Origin: Misgurnus anguillicaudatus
Taxonomy: Eukaryota > Chordata > Actinopteri > Cypriniformes > Cobitidae
Length of the DNA stretch: 64,000 nt
Direction: 5' to 3'
Assembly (NCBI RefSeq): GCF_027580225.2
Contig: NC_073357.2
Location: 43,982,001 to 44,046,000 of the forward strand
Under the pieces are notes generated by a model. It saw only the letters and a program-made list of their open reading frames with translations. It did not search any database and was not told the DNA's origin. Positions 1-11,580 of the stretch are shown here, piece by piece. Position numbers and translations under genes: made by a program. How positions within the stretch are numbered: position 1 is the stretch's first letter; each line of letters begins with the position of its first letter.

Positions 1-660
1 CGTATGTCTTTGCCGAACGATTTCCTGTAAATTACTTTTGTGGGTATGGGCTTGTGTGTGTGTTTGCAATATCACAGAGAGAATGCATGTTTGATTGAAG
101 TTTATTTATGTATCCTTACCAAAGGACGTTGCCTTTAGTTGCGCTGATACACTCAGGTCATCATACATGAAGAGCAGATGGGGTTTCTGCAGGTGGGAAG
201 AGGTGAACATAAGCGTGACTCCAAATTTTTCCAAGGATACCCATATCCAGACTGAAGATAGATTGGCATCATGCATTTTAGCCAGAATACCGACAGACTG
301 AACTGATGCATGTACAAGGCCCAACTGCATGCACAAATTATTAGAAGAGTACAGGTAGGGGCGAGTAACAGGGCACAACCTTATCCAGGGTTAAATGTAA
401 CAAACATTTTACATTGTTACACAGGGTTAAACAATCCATGTTTTTTGGTCTTTTACTTTCACAGTACGAAGATGGTCTCCTGCAAATTTATGAACTGTTT
501 TGATACTGGACAAGATACTGGTGTTTTGATGGCTTAAACGTAAATTTCTTGATTTTTGTATTTTATTTCTGAGTTGGGTGTGCAAGGCACCAAATTCAAC
601 CTCATAATATATTATCTGTCTTGTTGCTTAAAACATACCATTTTGAAACACAACTAAAGT
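1..660. other. Non-coding AT-rich DNA, nothing recognised
   Basis: Only short overlapping open frames on both strands, with no recognisable protein, repeat end or RNA. A TG-rich patch lies near 52-62. Confidence 0.5.
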
Positions 661-662
661 GT

Positions 663-850
663 TACAACTAAAGGCCGAAGTATGGTCCAATTTTAGTCCA
701 GTACGCATGACGCAATTTTTGTCATCAGAAGAGTGCATGTATACTGGACATGCTTCGTGGGAAGGCTGTGCGCACTTATTAGCTTTGTATAATCCATTGA
801 ATCTGATTAGACCATTTAGCATCGCGCTCAAAAATAACCAAAGTATTTAA
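663..850. repeat. Fragment related to the GTATAC-ended DNA element at 5849-6389
   Basis: The stretch starting near 668 (AAGGCCGAAGTATGGTCC) followed by a GTCATCAGAAG motif resembles, in order, the reverse complement of the right part of the element at 5849-6389. Similarity was judged by eye and is diverged; boundaries are approximate. Confidence 0.3.
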
Positions 851-869
851 AACTTAACTCTTTTGTAGT

Positions 870-1585
870 TACATCGTGTACTAAGACCGACGGAAAATTA
901 AAAGTTGTGATTTTCTAGGCCGAAGGACAATGATATTACGCAGAGCCTGAAAATTGTCCCCTTGGAAAACTTTCAATAGCAGATGACTATTTTTGGGCAC
1001 CGCGTAATATCATTGCTGTATACAATACATTGTATGGCTCAAAATTACCAATAAATAAATTAAAAAAAAGATCATGTTAGATAAATAGTTCACCTTAAAA
1101 TTAAAATTCTGTCATCATTTACTCATCCTCATGTTGTTCTAAACCTGTATGAATTTCTTTTTTCTGATGAACACAAAAGACGATATTTTGAGAAATAATG
1201 GTAAACACACAGCACATAGTGACCATTGACTTCCATAGTAGGAAAAATATTTGGAAGTATTGTGATAAATGATGAAGAAAATGTTTTTATGGTAAGCACA
1301 CAGTTGACGGTATCCATTAAATTCCGTCATATTTTTTATTCCTACTATGGAAGTCAATGGTCACTATCTGCTTTGTGTTAACCATCATTTCTTCTTTTGT
1401 GTTCATCAGAAAAAAAATCATACAGTTTTAAAACAACATGAGAGTGAGTAAATTATGACAGAATTGTCATTTTAAGGTGAACTATCCCTTTAAAGGATTT
1501 TCTCAATGTTTTTTCAGCTTGTATAAATCCTAATTTCAGAAATTGACCCTTATAACTGGTTTTGTGGTCCAGGGTCACAAATGAT
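870..1585. repeat. Interspersed DNA-type repeat split by a foldback MITE
   Basis: The left part (870-1080, with GACCGACGGAAAATTAAAAG and later ATTGTATGGCTCAAAATTA) and the right part (1493-1585, ending in TTTTGTGGTCCAGGGTCACA) match in order a repeat family I recall as common in zebrafish. They are separated exactly by the MITE at 1085-1494. The family assignment is from memory; the interruption is visible in the sequence. Confidence 0.45.
1085..1494. mobile_element. Foldback MITE, AGTTCACC/GGTGAACT ends (copy 1)
   Basis: The right half (from about 1320) is the inverted complement of the left half. TCTGTCATCATTTACTCATC, CCTGTATGAATTTC and GATGAACACAAAAG on the left reappear inverted as CTTTTGTGTTCATC and GAGTGAGTAAATTATGACAGA on the right, and the right end reads GGTGAACTATCCCTTTAA. 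It has no coding capacity and is non-autonomous. The same family recurs at 30183-30580, and decayed at 13719-16850. Confidence 0.75.
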
Positions 1586-2276
1586 TAAAATATGGCTGTA
1601 TAAGAGAGAGTTGTGAGGAAGTCCTTACATTAGGATTGTTGGCTTGTGCTCAATCAATTAGAATAATGCACACCCATTGCGTGCACACCCATTTACCTTC
1701 ACCTGTACCCAACTTAGGTTAAATGTGCACATATCTCTTTAGCTTTATACAGTACCTGAGAAACATCTAATATTAAACATTTCTGTGATGTCTAGGCACC
1801 AGCTATTGGCACATCACCTTCCCATTCGATTACGTTTATTGATTAGTTAGCCAGATTTTTTCCCTGGCTGAATATCTGAAACAATCATCAGCTCATAAGC
1901 CTTTTTTCTCACCTCATTCTGAAGTGAAATGAGAAGGCACATAAACACTCATATTGAGCTGCGTCAGAGCGTCTCAGCTCCATTTGTAGCTTGCTGAGTT
2001 GCTTCTCTCCTTGTCAGTGTCTTCATATCCCGCTCACTTCTGACACGCGGATTATAATAAAAGAAGACTACTGTCAGGGAAGGGTTGATTTAAAGACAGA
2101 CCCAGTCAATCAATCACAAAGTTCAGATTAAAAGTACATGTATTGTTCTGTCTCACTCTGTATCTCTTACCCTCATTCTTTTCCCCTCCTTCACTTTTTT
2201 TCATTTTAATCTTAGCAAAAATAAAGGAAGGCCTTTAAATTTCACCGCTTCCACAAAACTCTGGCAACTATTCATT
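1586..2276. other. Single-copy-looking non-coding DNA
   Basis: No repeat ends or coding signal. The part from about 1780 to 2100 is more GC-balanced than its surroundings and could be a conserved non-coding element, but that cannot be tested without alignment. Confidence 0.3.
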
Positions 2277-2601
2277 GTGTTCTACTTTCTCCTTTCAACC
2301 TCTCCGCAGGAGGCTGCGTTCATGACAACTTTATATACGATGTTCTCCTTTCAAAATGCCATCGATGCCTCAGATGAGCTCTGCACTATGATCTCCCAAC
2401 ACAAAAACACCAGCGTCAGATCCTTCTTATTGACACACGCTTGCTGGAGTGGCCTGCCTATGCGAGGCAAAGGCCGTCGCTCCCCGCTTTTAAAACACAG
2501 CTTTACATTTCTCCCCGCAGAAAGCCAGCTAATTATAATAAGGGGTGTTTAGATGATAAAATGATATTGAATCCGACTGTTTTTCCTTCTTTTTTCCTCA
2601 G

Positions 2602-2707
2602 CAACCGAAGTTCAACAATGTCACCAGGAAAGAGGTAGCACTTAATCACCCAGACAAACACGCCATTACCCTGCGGATCCTCAGAACACCGAGCCGAATT
2701 AAATATG
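2602..2707 (+). other. Exon-like segment (open frame between splice-like sites)
   Basis: A pyrimidine-rich tract ending CCTTCTTTTTTCCTCAG precedes position 2602. From 2602 the frame is open and would read QPKFNNVTRKEVALNHPDKH and onward, to a possible GTAAAC donor at 2708; a nearer, weaker donor GTAGCA lies at 2635. I do not recognise the peptide. It could equally be chance splice-like sequence in non-coding DNA. Confidence 0.2.
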
Positions 2708-2869
2708 GTAAACTATCTCATTGCACAAACACATGCATAAAATCTCCGTCTCTGAGCGATCAAAGGTCAGAGGAGTGAATATGTAAAAATCCTTCTTTGA
2801 ATTCATTTAGCGTTAAAAGCAAACACTCTCCAGAGATGGCAGTCACCTGCTGCTAGCTAGACTCAAGTA

Positions 2870-3862
2870 ATGACTGCCGTCTTAAAGGCCTGTCTGGTGC
2901 AACAATGCCATTTGTATGTTGGAATTTATCGGAGCTCTCGTTTCGAATGCTTCCAAGAGGAGATCACAAAGTCATTAACTATTTTCTGTCTTTCTCAGCA
3001 GTTAGTGTTGATGCAGCCTGCTTGCAATAATGTATTGTGTCGCAAACAAGAAGAATGGCCACTTCCCTGCCTCCTGGTGCAGAGGGGGCCCGCAGTGACA
3101 TGGAGGCTCAAGTATATGGATGGCCTGAGGAGGTCTCCATCATTCATAAAACATGCCGCTGCCGCACGCCACCGAATTGATCTTGCAAAAGAAGCAGGGT
3201 GGCATGCCGACCACTTCATTAGTCTTCCACGGCCACAAATCACACTCGCCGTAGCCTCCAAGGGACCTGACGTTACCGCAAACTTCACCGTAAAACGCAC
3301 TTGCCTGGGTTTAGATTCGGTGCTCCCAAATATTTTCACGAAAACTTGCACGCTGACCGCATTGTTTATGGTCAAAAGGTGCCGGTCTGACAAAATACAT
3401 GTGAAAAGAATGACAACAGAGACCAAACTCCAAAATAAGGAATGCATACAATTTTTGATCTCTGTAATTGATTGCTCGTGGTCATTTTGGGCGTCATGGG
3501 ATGAAATCAAGCGGCTTCTCCATAAGACAATGTCAAATATTGATGATATTTCTCTTCTCCATCCTCTGAATGAATTGCCCCACTCACTGAGGCCTTTTGA
3601 TGAATGCTTTTTATTGCCTTTTCTGTTGTTGTTGCTGGAGCAGCTGGAAGAAACTGGGCCTGGTCCTCTCAGACTCTGCGAACCAAATTGCCCTGAGAGG
3701 ACCGCGACCATTATAGTCCACAAATCAACGCCGCGCCGCCTTTTATTATGCATCTGTTCTTTGCTTTTCGAGAGTTTAATGGCATTAAAATGCATCCACA
3801 TTTCTGTTTTGAAACAATCCCTCGATGAAGCAAAAGTCAATTTTATGCCTAATGTTGACTAA
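2870..3862 (+). other. Block open on both strands, unknown nature
   Basis: A 330-codon ATG-initiated frame runs through this block on the plus strand, while 2995-3840 is also a 281-codon frame on the minus strand. Neither predicted protein shows a domain, signal peptide or motif I recognise. The plus product has only a leucine-rich stretch near residues 255-263, and cysteines without regular spacing. Base composition is balanced and the block has no microsatellite or transposon end. Scarcity of stops on two strands is unusual for AT-rich intergenic DNA. It could be a strongly conserved non-coding element, an old coding fragment, or chance; coding status is not supported by any homology I can see. 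Confidence 0.3.
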
Positions 3863-5120
3863 ACGAAAGAGCAACAGCATTAATTTGTGCAATTTCACAA
3901 TGTCCAATGAAACCAATCTTATCCAATCAGCATAAAATGTTTTTCGGAACGTAAAGGCCGCCAACAAAAGATAGCGATCACTGATGGAGAGCGTCGAAAG
4001 GGGCCGCATAGGCTTGTAAATGTAAAAAGAAAATAGAACGTCTTTCTTGCTCTCTTCTGCTTTTGTCTGTCTGTTTCTCTGTGTCTCTCACAAAACAAAC
4101 TGTTCTTGCATTGTGTTGTCTCTTTAAAGTTGCATGCTTACCCCTCAGCCCCCCCATTCCTGCACAGTCTATTCCCTTAACTGTCATGCTGCCAGGCCTA
4201 AAAGCATTTCTTGTGAAATGTTCAACATCAGAAATGGTTTGTGTGCATGTCAGTTTGGCCTACCAAAAAATCCTAACACTTAGGCCAAAGGCACCATCGC
4301 CACGTTCCCCTGTGAAGTTTTGCTTGTGCTGGTTATACTTGTCTAAAGCTTATTTATGATCTCACTGCTATATTAAGATCTTATCAGGTTAACACGACCT
4401 ACGACCTGGTCTACTTTTAGCACAGATATTGTGATTGAGACATCTTTAAATGACAGTGAAGCTAATAATCGACATCACATCCTGTATGCATAGCATTCGT
4501 TTGAAACACAATCAAATACGCTTTGGCCTGAACGAAAAAATCTGAACTTTTTCATAAACATCTATTACTCTCTCTCTCCGCATCCGCCTCTCTCACAAAA
4601 CTCCCCGTTTGACTTGTGAAACACGACGAAGATATGCATGAATAATTCAGTCCACTCGGGCTGTAGTGGGTGAGCATGTAAGCATGCTAGTGTGTGAAGG
4701 TGGGGGGGACGGCAAACAAGTCCCTCCTGGTTAAGATTTTTTGAAGGACGGCCCGAAGTGCTCAGCGCAGCGTTACAAGTGCTCTGCGTCCGAGGGGAAT
4801 TAGGAGCATCTCCATTACCAGTGCGGAACGATTTGTTTGGAATTATGCCAAGCTGCAAATATCTGGACCTTTGGGGACAGCGAACATCCGATCCCACAGC
4901 AAAGCAATCTTTACAAGTTTGCTTTATTCCCTCTCTCTGCTCACCAGACTCATCTATCCTCAGATGTGTCCTTCTAAATCCTTTATGTTACAAGTCTTAC
5001 TTTTGAATCAAAGAGCATCTTTGCCGTACAATTCATGATGCTATAGCAATGTCAGGGTCTTTAATTTGTATCTTAGCGAACACACATACTGATAATGCGT
5101 ATTTGCTGGATCCTGAATGG
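3863..5120. other. Single-copy-looking DNA, candidate conserved island at 4565-4930
   Basis: No genes. 4565-4930 is GC-balanced and contains ATGCATGAATAATTCAG-type homeodomain-like AT motifs and a CTCTCTC run. It has the look of a regulatory element, unverified. Confidence 0.3.
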
Positions 5121-5262
5121 TGCTCCTGTACCTCAACTGTGTTAGCAGCACAAAAGATTGTGAGTTTGATTAGGGAAAACAAATACAGATAAAATGTACA
5201 CATTGAATGCACTGTACATCACGATGGATAAAAGTATCTGCCAAATGCATTAGTGTAAATGC
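5121..5262 (+). repeat. tRNA-derived SINE remnant
   Basis: A degraded B-box-like GTGAGTTTGATTAGGG (5160-5175) is followed by a tail ending GGATAAAAGTATCTGCCAAA then TGCATTAGTGTAAATG. I recognise this tail from cyprinid SINEs. A second copy is at 34648-34782. Confidence 0.6.
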
Positions 5263-5848
5263 ACAGTTAGTTTGCTTTGGAGTAAAGTAGCTCCCAAATG
5301 CCTAAACGCAATTTAAATTAGCAAATTAAAGGTGCACTGTGTAACTTTTAGGAGGATCTATTGACTAAAATGCAATATAAGGGTCATTCTACAGAAAAGG
5401 TGGAATTCGGGTGATGAAAATTTGCTTAAATGAACTTCTTTCAACATACCCAAAACTTTTTTAATAGCATTAATTAACTTGTCAGATCTATGAATCCGCA
5501 AAACGGGGAGCTTAATCTATTTTTAACTTTTTAATACATTTTAATAAAGAGTCCATAAGTCATTTATTTGTCATTGGTGTTACCTGTGATTTAAACAACA
5601 TTAATGTTGATACTAAATATTTTTTTTCATTACAGCTTTTGTATTTAGTTAAAGGTTGAGTAGAGGAATTATAACAGCCAGAAAAATAATTATGAATATT
5701 TGTTGAATTAAATTCTTCATCTTTACCCAGCATTGTATGAAATTATTTGATTCTCAGTTTGACTTTTTTCTTTAAAACCAACAAAAACAAAAATAATTCA
5801 ACCAAAAAGGCTTTGATGCAAAGACTGAATTATCAACAATGACTTAAT

Positions 5849-6389
5849 GCCGGGGTATACCTTTTTTCCGCGTCCGTCCGCACAGCTTTTCCAGTATACT
5901 TGCTGCGGCTACACAGGGATGGCAGTGTTCGACACATACGCAATACAAATGATTTCTTTTTCAAATTATTACTCTACCAGGCCATCAGGGCAGCACTGAT
6001 TTGGCAACATTTACAGTACAATAAAACATTAGGATAGGTGAAGAAAAGTAACCGATCCACCATTGCAAACACAGTTTAGCAAACAACAAAGAACAGGAAT
6101 CAAAGATTATGGTAACAAACATGCTCCACAGCTTTCTGTTCTTGGAAGAAGTAAAAGTTAAAGAAGAAAAACGATAGTGTGTGTGCAAATGCTGTCTATT
6201 TCCTTTGTATAATTGTTAATAGTGGAGTGTCCTGTCCTATTTTAACGCGCATGCGCTGTTGTACGCGCACTGTACGCGCACTGTCCGCGCGGTCTCAAAT
6301 TTTGGGCTGCACTTTGGGACCCTTCTGATGACGAAAATGAGGTCATGCGGACGGCGCGCATATGCGGACGTCCCTAGTATACTTTCGGC
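5849..6389. mobile_element. Nested DNA element with GCCG..GTATAC ends
   Basis: The left end reads GCCGGGGTATACC and the right end, inverted, GCCGAAAGTATAC. The interior is GC-rich with CpG and CGCGCA runs at 6244-6375, unlike the AT-rich host transposon. Target duplication is unclear; the superfamily is not assigned. Confidence 0.5.
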
Positions 6390-6462
6390 TTTACATCCCA
6401 TATCAACAACAAAATATTACTAGAAAGTACAAGAAAATACATTCATAACACCAAACTTGGTT

Positions 6463-6520
6463 TAACACTAATGACACAATGTAACACCAATGACACAATG
6501 TAACACCAATGACAAAATTA
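6463..6520 (+). repeat. 19-bp tandem repeat, three units
   Basis: Unit TAACACYAATGACACAATG, tandem three times, the last one diverged. It lies inside the 5380-7432 transposon. Confidence 0.85.
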
Positions 6521-6650
6521 GAATATAATAATAGATAATGAATATGATAAAACTTACAAACTTTCATAAAATTTTCCATCTTGTTTTGTTTTTATGCTTT
6601 TATGTTGGTCAGTTAAAGGAATAGTGCTTAGGAAGTACTCGTTAGAGAAG

Positions 6651-6709
6651 TAACACTAATGATGGTAACACTAATGATGGTAACACCAATGATGGTAACA
6701 CCAATGACA
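6651..6709 (+). repeat. 15-bp tandem repeat, four units
   Basis: Unit TAACACYAATGATGG repeated about four times; it shares the TAACACYAATGA core with the 19-bp array 130 bp upstream. Single cores also occur near 6850 and 7039. Confidence 0.85.
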
Positions 6710-7757
6710 ATTTACAGAAAAAAAATATTTTAACAAAATGGCTGCCATTAGCCATGTGCTATTTCATCAGAGATGTAACAATCACATACTTATTCAGTAT
6801 AACATATTTTTATGTAAAGATCTTAACACTCCTAGCTATAAAAAGAGTAACACTAATGACATCCAAAAAATCTTATCTCAAAATTCTTAGATATATCATG
6901 ATATTTTAGACAAATAAGGTAAGACATCTCAAAAACCTTTTGCCTTCCTCCACTGCACTTCTTTCACTAACCTCTTGGCCCATGAAAAACTTCAAAGAGC
7001 TGATGCATTGTTTCAAAATAAAAGTGCTTTGGGTAAGGTAACACCAATTACATAAATTTGGGGGACAAATATTTATTTGATATTATTCATATTAATAGTG
7101 TATTTTTTACCATTTCAGTGTAAATTCATACAGGGTTGAAGGTACATGTAAATTAGATTTGTTTTTTATAAAAAACATGGTTTTAAATAATAAGTTCACA
7201 GTTTAAGTTCCATGTATGATCAAAGGGACAGGCCAATTTTCAGGACCAGACATTCAAAAAAAAGTTTAAAAATGGAAAAAAGGAAAATTAATAAAAAACT
7301 CTCTCATCATTTTAAGGACAGTCTATATTTATTAAATATATATCATTATGGGATTATTGGGTCAAATTAAATGATTAAGGGGTCTGCAAAAGCAAGGGAC
7401 AAGCATTTCCACCTTTTTTGTAGAATGACCCATAATATACATAACTATATTTTCAGTGGTTTATGAAAACCTTACATAATAAACTGTTAGGTTTTTATTA
7501 CCTTAGAATAAGCCGTTTTATCTACATACACCGTGGGTCCCCTTACATGGAAGTCGCCATTTTGCACCACCATGTTTCTTCTCTACAGAGCGCGTTTCGT
7601 CATTACGTTGTCTCAGACGAATACATGTTTTCCTGTGGCATCTACTGTAACTTATCTATGCGTTTCGAAAAGGAGGGGTGAGCTGTGGACTGAGCCATTG
7701 TTGCAATTCGCAATGTCACCAATAGATGCCGCTAAAATCTACACACAGCACCTATAA

Positions 7758-9241
7758 AATATCTGAAAAAATGAATAAATGCATTCAACATACAAACGAA
7801 ACTGTGTCAAACGTTGATGCATCCTGCACACAATATTCTGTCTGGTAATTTAACATAATTCAGTGTAACTTGAATCAGCGATGTGGCACAGACATGAGTG
7901 GCTTGTGTTTAAACTGAAAGTCAAAGCTTGACTATTAAGAATTTCTATTACCCACAGATGCAATTTGTGTGTAAATACCATTCATCTTCAATTCATACTT
8001 GTGCAGAACAGGCCAAGATATACTGCGACGTGTTGCTAGGACACAAGCACAAAGAGCGAGGACCAATAGTCTATTTACACATCTCTCTCTCGCTCTCTCC
8101 CTCTCTCTCTCTCTCAAAGTGCTGTGACAGCAGAAATATTTGTGTGACAAGCATTTGGGGGCTTAGTCCATTAGCAGCCTCTTATGGGTCTCCTTGCCGG
8201 GTTATTGGGGTAGCGAGTCAAAACCTAGCAGAACATTCTTTATTGCATTTGTATCATGTGGTAGGGATATAGAAGGTAAAGACACAAAGGAAGAAAGAAA
8301 CAGACTTGTTTTTGCATCATTGTAACAAATGTGATGTGACAACTTCAAAAAGGGTGCACAAAAGTGCATGCATGACGAGGACGAGATGCCCTGAATATCT
8401 GTGGTGTTATTAGTTAAACAGGCATACGTCCATAATTAATGCCCAGCGTGAGCGACTGGATGTACTTTGGAGGCATCCAGGACAGCCAGCTGTAGTTGTC
8501 AATCAAACTGACACATGGCCATAAAACACTGTTATGTGTCTACAGTATATCCATTCCACATAGCCAGAACTAAACACAGACCACACATGGGCTGACACAC
8601 AATGAATGCAGAATTCAGCAAGCATAATATACACATCACATTTGCCAAAAGTGAAGCAGTTTAGTTAGAAAATAAATCTAAGTTAGCCTCACCCCACCCG
8701 AACTATAAAAATCATGTTGCATTTAAGAAGTTTTATCTAGAATCTGCTTTATGCAGTTTTAGTTTCAACAACAAACTGAAGAGAAAACATATCTGTCATA
8801 CATTACGAGTGTGGGGACATCTGTAAAGATTGTTACTTCATGTTGTGACATGCACTGAAGTTCCCAGCATGCATCTTGAACTTTTCATTTCCAACATGAC
8901 AGTTCGCATAGTTCTTTATTAACAAAATTGATGGTTTCTGACCGCCGGCTGTCATTAAAAGTCATGCGTAGAGGAAAGCGTGATAATGAATCAAATCTAA
9001 ATTGAAGGACATAACAAGACAAGGCTGACCCTTTCATCTTAATCATGAAATGTTTAGTATGATGGGTTTTTTGGACCCGGCTCTATCTCCAGGGGGCTGC
9101 TCGTGGTCTGGTGCCGACTCTTTCTGCGTGACGTGGCCAAGCATCTTTTCCCAATAAAGAGCAGCGGATGTTGACAGAAAATACCGTACCATTTTCATTA
9201 CACTCACCATGCTAATCTGATTTCTCTTTCACTTGTTTTAG
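7758..9241. other. Single-copy-looking non-coding DNA
   Basis: No gene recognised. A CT-rich microsatellite is at 8083-8118. The part from about 8940 to 9240 is GC-balanced and directly precedes the exon-like segment at 9242. Confidence 0.3.
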
Positions 9242-9275
9242 GTAATCACATGCCACCACACGGCATGTTCCAGAG
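9242..9275 (+). other. Candidate 34-nt microexon
   Basis: An upstream CTAATCTGAT (branch-point-like), the tract TTTCTCTTTCACTTGTTTTAG and a downstream AG|GTGAGG donor bracket 34 nt. In phase 2 the segment would encode NHMPPHGMFQ plus split codons. The splice-site match is better than expected for a random place, but I do not recognise the peptide and no neighbouring exon is found. Confidence 0.25.
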
Positions 9276-9512
9276 GTGAGGCTACGGCTGGGCAGATGTA
9301 TCAAAGATTACAGTGCACGCATGTGCTCTCGTTCTGATAAAGAGAAGAATAATTTCGACTGAAATTAGGCTAGATATTGGTATTTGCATAACAATAGAAA
9401 TTACAAATATATAAGCTTTGTTGGACAACACAGGAAGCTGTCTATTTGAGTCTTTATAGGTGTAATTCCAAGAGGTACACAACTTGTGTATTATACAACA
9501 ATATATATTAAT

Positions 9513-9763
9513 CTCTCTCAAGGTTTTTGTCCTCCTAGGAGTTTTCCCACAGGGTTTTTCTCCTAGGAGATTTTTCATCCCCGGGAGAGTCAGCCAACAT
9601 TGGCTTAATTTAGCACTTTACTGTATACGTTACATTATTACTAAGCTCGCTTGTACGGTTTATTATTCTGTGTTTTTCCCTACATCTATGCATGTAAAGC
9701 TGCTTTGAAACAATTAACAATTGTGAAAAGCGCTATATAAATAAAATTGAATTGAATTGAACT
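9513..9763 (+). repeat. 3' tail of a LINE-type retroelement
   Basis: The sequence TCTCTCAAGGTTTTTGTCC, then AAAGCTGCTTTGAAACAAT and GAAAAGCGCTATATAAATAA, ends in tandem ATTGA units at 9747-9762. This is the form of a widespread fish LINE 3' end with its short terminal repeat. No reverse transcriptase is present, consistent with 5' truncation. Confidence 0.65.
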
Positions 9764-10271
9764 TAAGTATATTGCATCCATAGATAGCTAATTTTGGGTT
9801 ATTTTGCGTGTACACATACACTGTAAACAGAAGAGTCGGATTAAATAAAAAAAACTTCAATTGGTTAAAAAATTAAAGTGAAAAAAAAATTGTTAAAAAA
9901 ATAAACTAAATAATGCATTGCGGTGCACTAAAATAAACACAAGAAAAACCAAGACAAACATCTTCATTCGGTACTGAAAGGCTTAGATACAAAATAGTGT
10001 GGATTTAAGAAATATTTTACACAAAATGTGTAAGTGCGTTATTTATTTAATGCTAATTAAAATAATACATGCCTAATGCAAAATCTATTAAACTCAATTG
10101 TGATGAAAGTCTCTTGTGCACTTTGCTATTTATATTACACATTGAGTTGCTGCCTATCCAGAGCTTTCCATATCAGTCACACATGAGGCTCCATTTCAAT
10201 TAGGATGCTGTGTTAGAGGGTCCTTGGAGGTACATTTACTGTGAGCACTCAGTGGAATAGATTTAAGCTTT

Positions 10272-10273
10272 TA

Positions 10274-10307
<34 letters not shown>

Positions 10308-10309
10308 TT
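10272..10309. repeat. (TA)n followed by poly-T
   Basis: A TA run of about 20 nt runs directly into a 19-nt T run. Confidence 0.9.
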
Positions 10310-10565
10310 GGGAGTTTATTAATATGTATAATCATCAGCTGCTAATCCAATGCAATACCAAGTAAAAAAGGTTTGGGGCAGAATATATAAAGTACATATT
10401 GTACTAACTTTTAGCTTCATTCAGTTCTAATCTCCCCTCATTCTATAAAACACTAAGGTTGGGCTGAATGTCACATCAGAAATGATGCTTTACCAGAAAG
10501 AATATAAAAATAATAATATAGTCTAAATTTATTTATTTTCCACCTTTGTCCTCATCATTGTACTT

Positions 10566-10566
<1 letters not shown>

Positions 10567-10618
<52 letters not shown>
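10567..10618. repeat. (CT)26 microsatellite
   Basis: An uninterrupted CT repeat of 52 nt. Confidence 0.95.
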
Positions 10619-10623
<5 letters not shown>

Positions 10624-10939
10624 TGGTTGGGCTAATACAGTGTCTAAACAAACTAATTAATCACTAGCATTGGTGGAAGACGGACAGGTCTAGAGAGGTG
10701 ATGTTCTTCAAACTCCCTCCGATTTTTTTAATCCCTGTAGTCATTTATTTGCTGAATATGCACATTTCTCCTTCCCTGAGATCTCTTTGCCATGGCCAAG
10801 GTTAACTGTACACACGCTCATTCACTATTTATGATTTTGCATAGCAGATAAGTATTTTTTCCTCGCCCTCCTCTTACATTCACAGCGTCCGGGCGCATTA
10901 ATCAAAAATAATGAATAAAATGATATGTCTGACAATGCT

Positions 10940-11580
10940 CCTATCCTCCCAGGTTTCAAGCGAATGTCTGACCAACTTTATTAATCAACATCCAGATTAA
11001 TTGTAACAAAGTGTCATCCATAAATTTCCCTTTCATTTTAATAGTGCATTGCCCAACACTAACAATATCCCTTGTGACTTCAGATTTATTGAGGGCTTTG
11101 GCTATCGTGGAGAGGATGAGAGGGTGACATGATATCAGGGGAGCCACGCAAATCTCCGCCAAATGATACACACCAAACATCCCCACCGTGGACCAATTGA
11201 GGGCATTTAAAGATCCCGTTTGGATCGAACGCTTCTTCGGCAAACACTTTGGAGGTGGTGTAATGGTCATTTGTTGCCCTTCTGTGACTCTTACCCCACC
11301 CCCTACTTTTTGGTCCCGCTCAGCTCTGCAGAAGGTGAGGCGCTGAAGTAAACCATTACGGATGACAGTTTCACTTTTCTCCCTCTAATTACTTGTTCCT
11401 GCCTATGTGGCATTTCTTAGAAAAATTTGTTGAATAATGACCGGCATTAAAATGGAGACTCTTAAGAATTTATACGCACCGCTTAATTTATCATGTACTT
11501 TCTTTATCTCCTCAGTGGATTTATGTCCAAAGTGTCGCAGGGCCCCTCTGCCTGCTGACAGTGCCGTCATTTTCTTAAGG
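10940..11580. other. Candidate conserved non-coding island
   Basis: GC-balanced, repeat-free sequence within AT-rich surroundings. A 104-codon minus-strand open frame (10956-11270) matches nothing I know. The conservation claim is inference from texture only. Confidence 0.3.

Larger units (their letters stand above)
5380..7432. mobile_element. 2-kb TA-flanked DNA transposon, non-autonomous
   Basis: The terminal inverted repeats read AGGGTCATTCTACAGAAAAG at the left and, inverted, TGGGTCATTCTACAAAAAAG at the right, flanked by TA (5378-5379 and 7433-7434). Comparison with the empty site in the MITE copy at 51702 supports a TA target duplication, as in Tc1/mariner-type insertion. No transposase frame is visible in about 2.05 kb. 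It carries tandem repeats and a nested element. Confidence 0.7.
5326..7757. mobile_element. TTAA-flanked MITE (AAAGGTGCA ends), copy A, split by a larger transposon
   Basis: The left part is 5326-5379 (TTAAAGGTGCACTGTGTAAC). The right part is 7433-7757, ending in ACACAGCACCTATAAAA. Together they align with the uninterrupted copy at 51702-52059: shared text includes CCTTAGAATAAG/CCTTAGAATGAG, TATCTACATACAC and GGCCATTTTG or GCCATTTTG. The element encodes nothing. Confidence 0.75.
9764..10939. other. AT-rich non-coding DNA with microsatellites
   Basis: No gene or transposon end recognised outside the two simple repeats listed separately. Confidence 0.4.

Noticed and set aside
6463..6709. CRISPR-like array
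   Set aside because: Units are contiguous tandem repeats with no unique spacers, inside a eukaryotic transposon.
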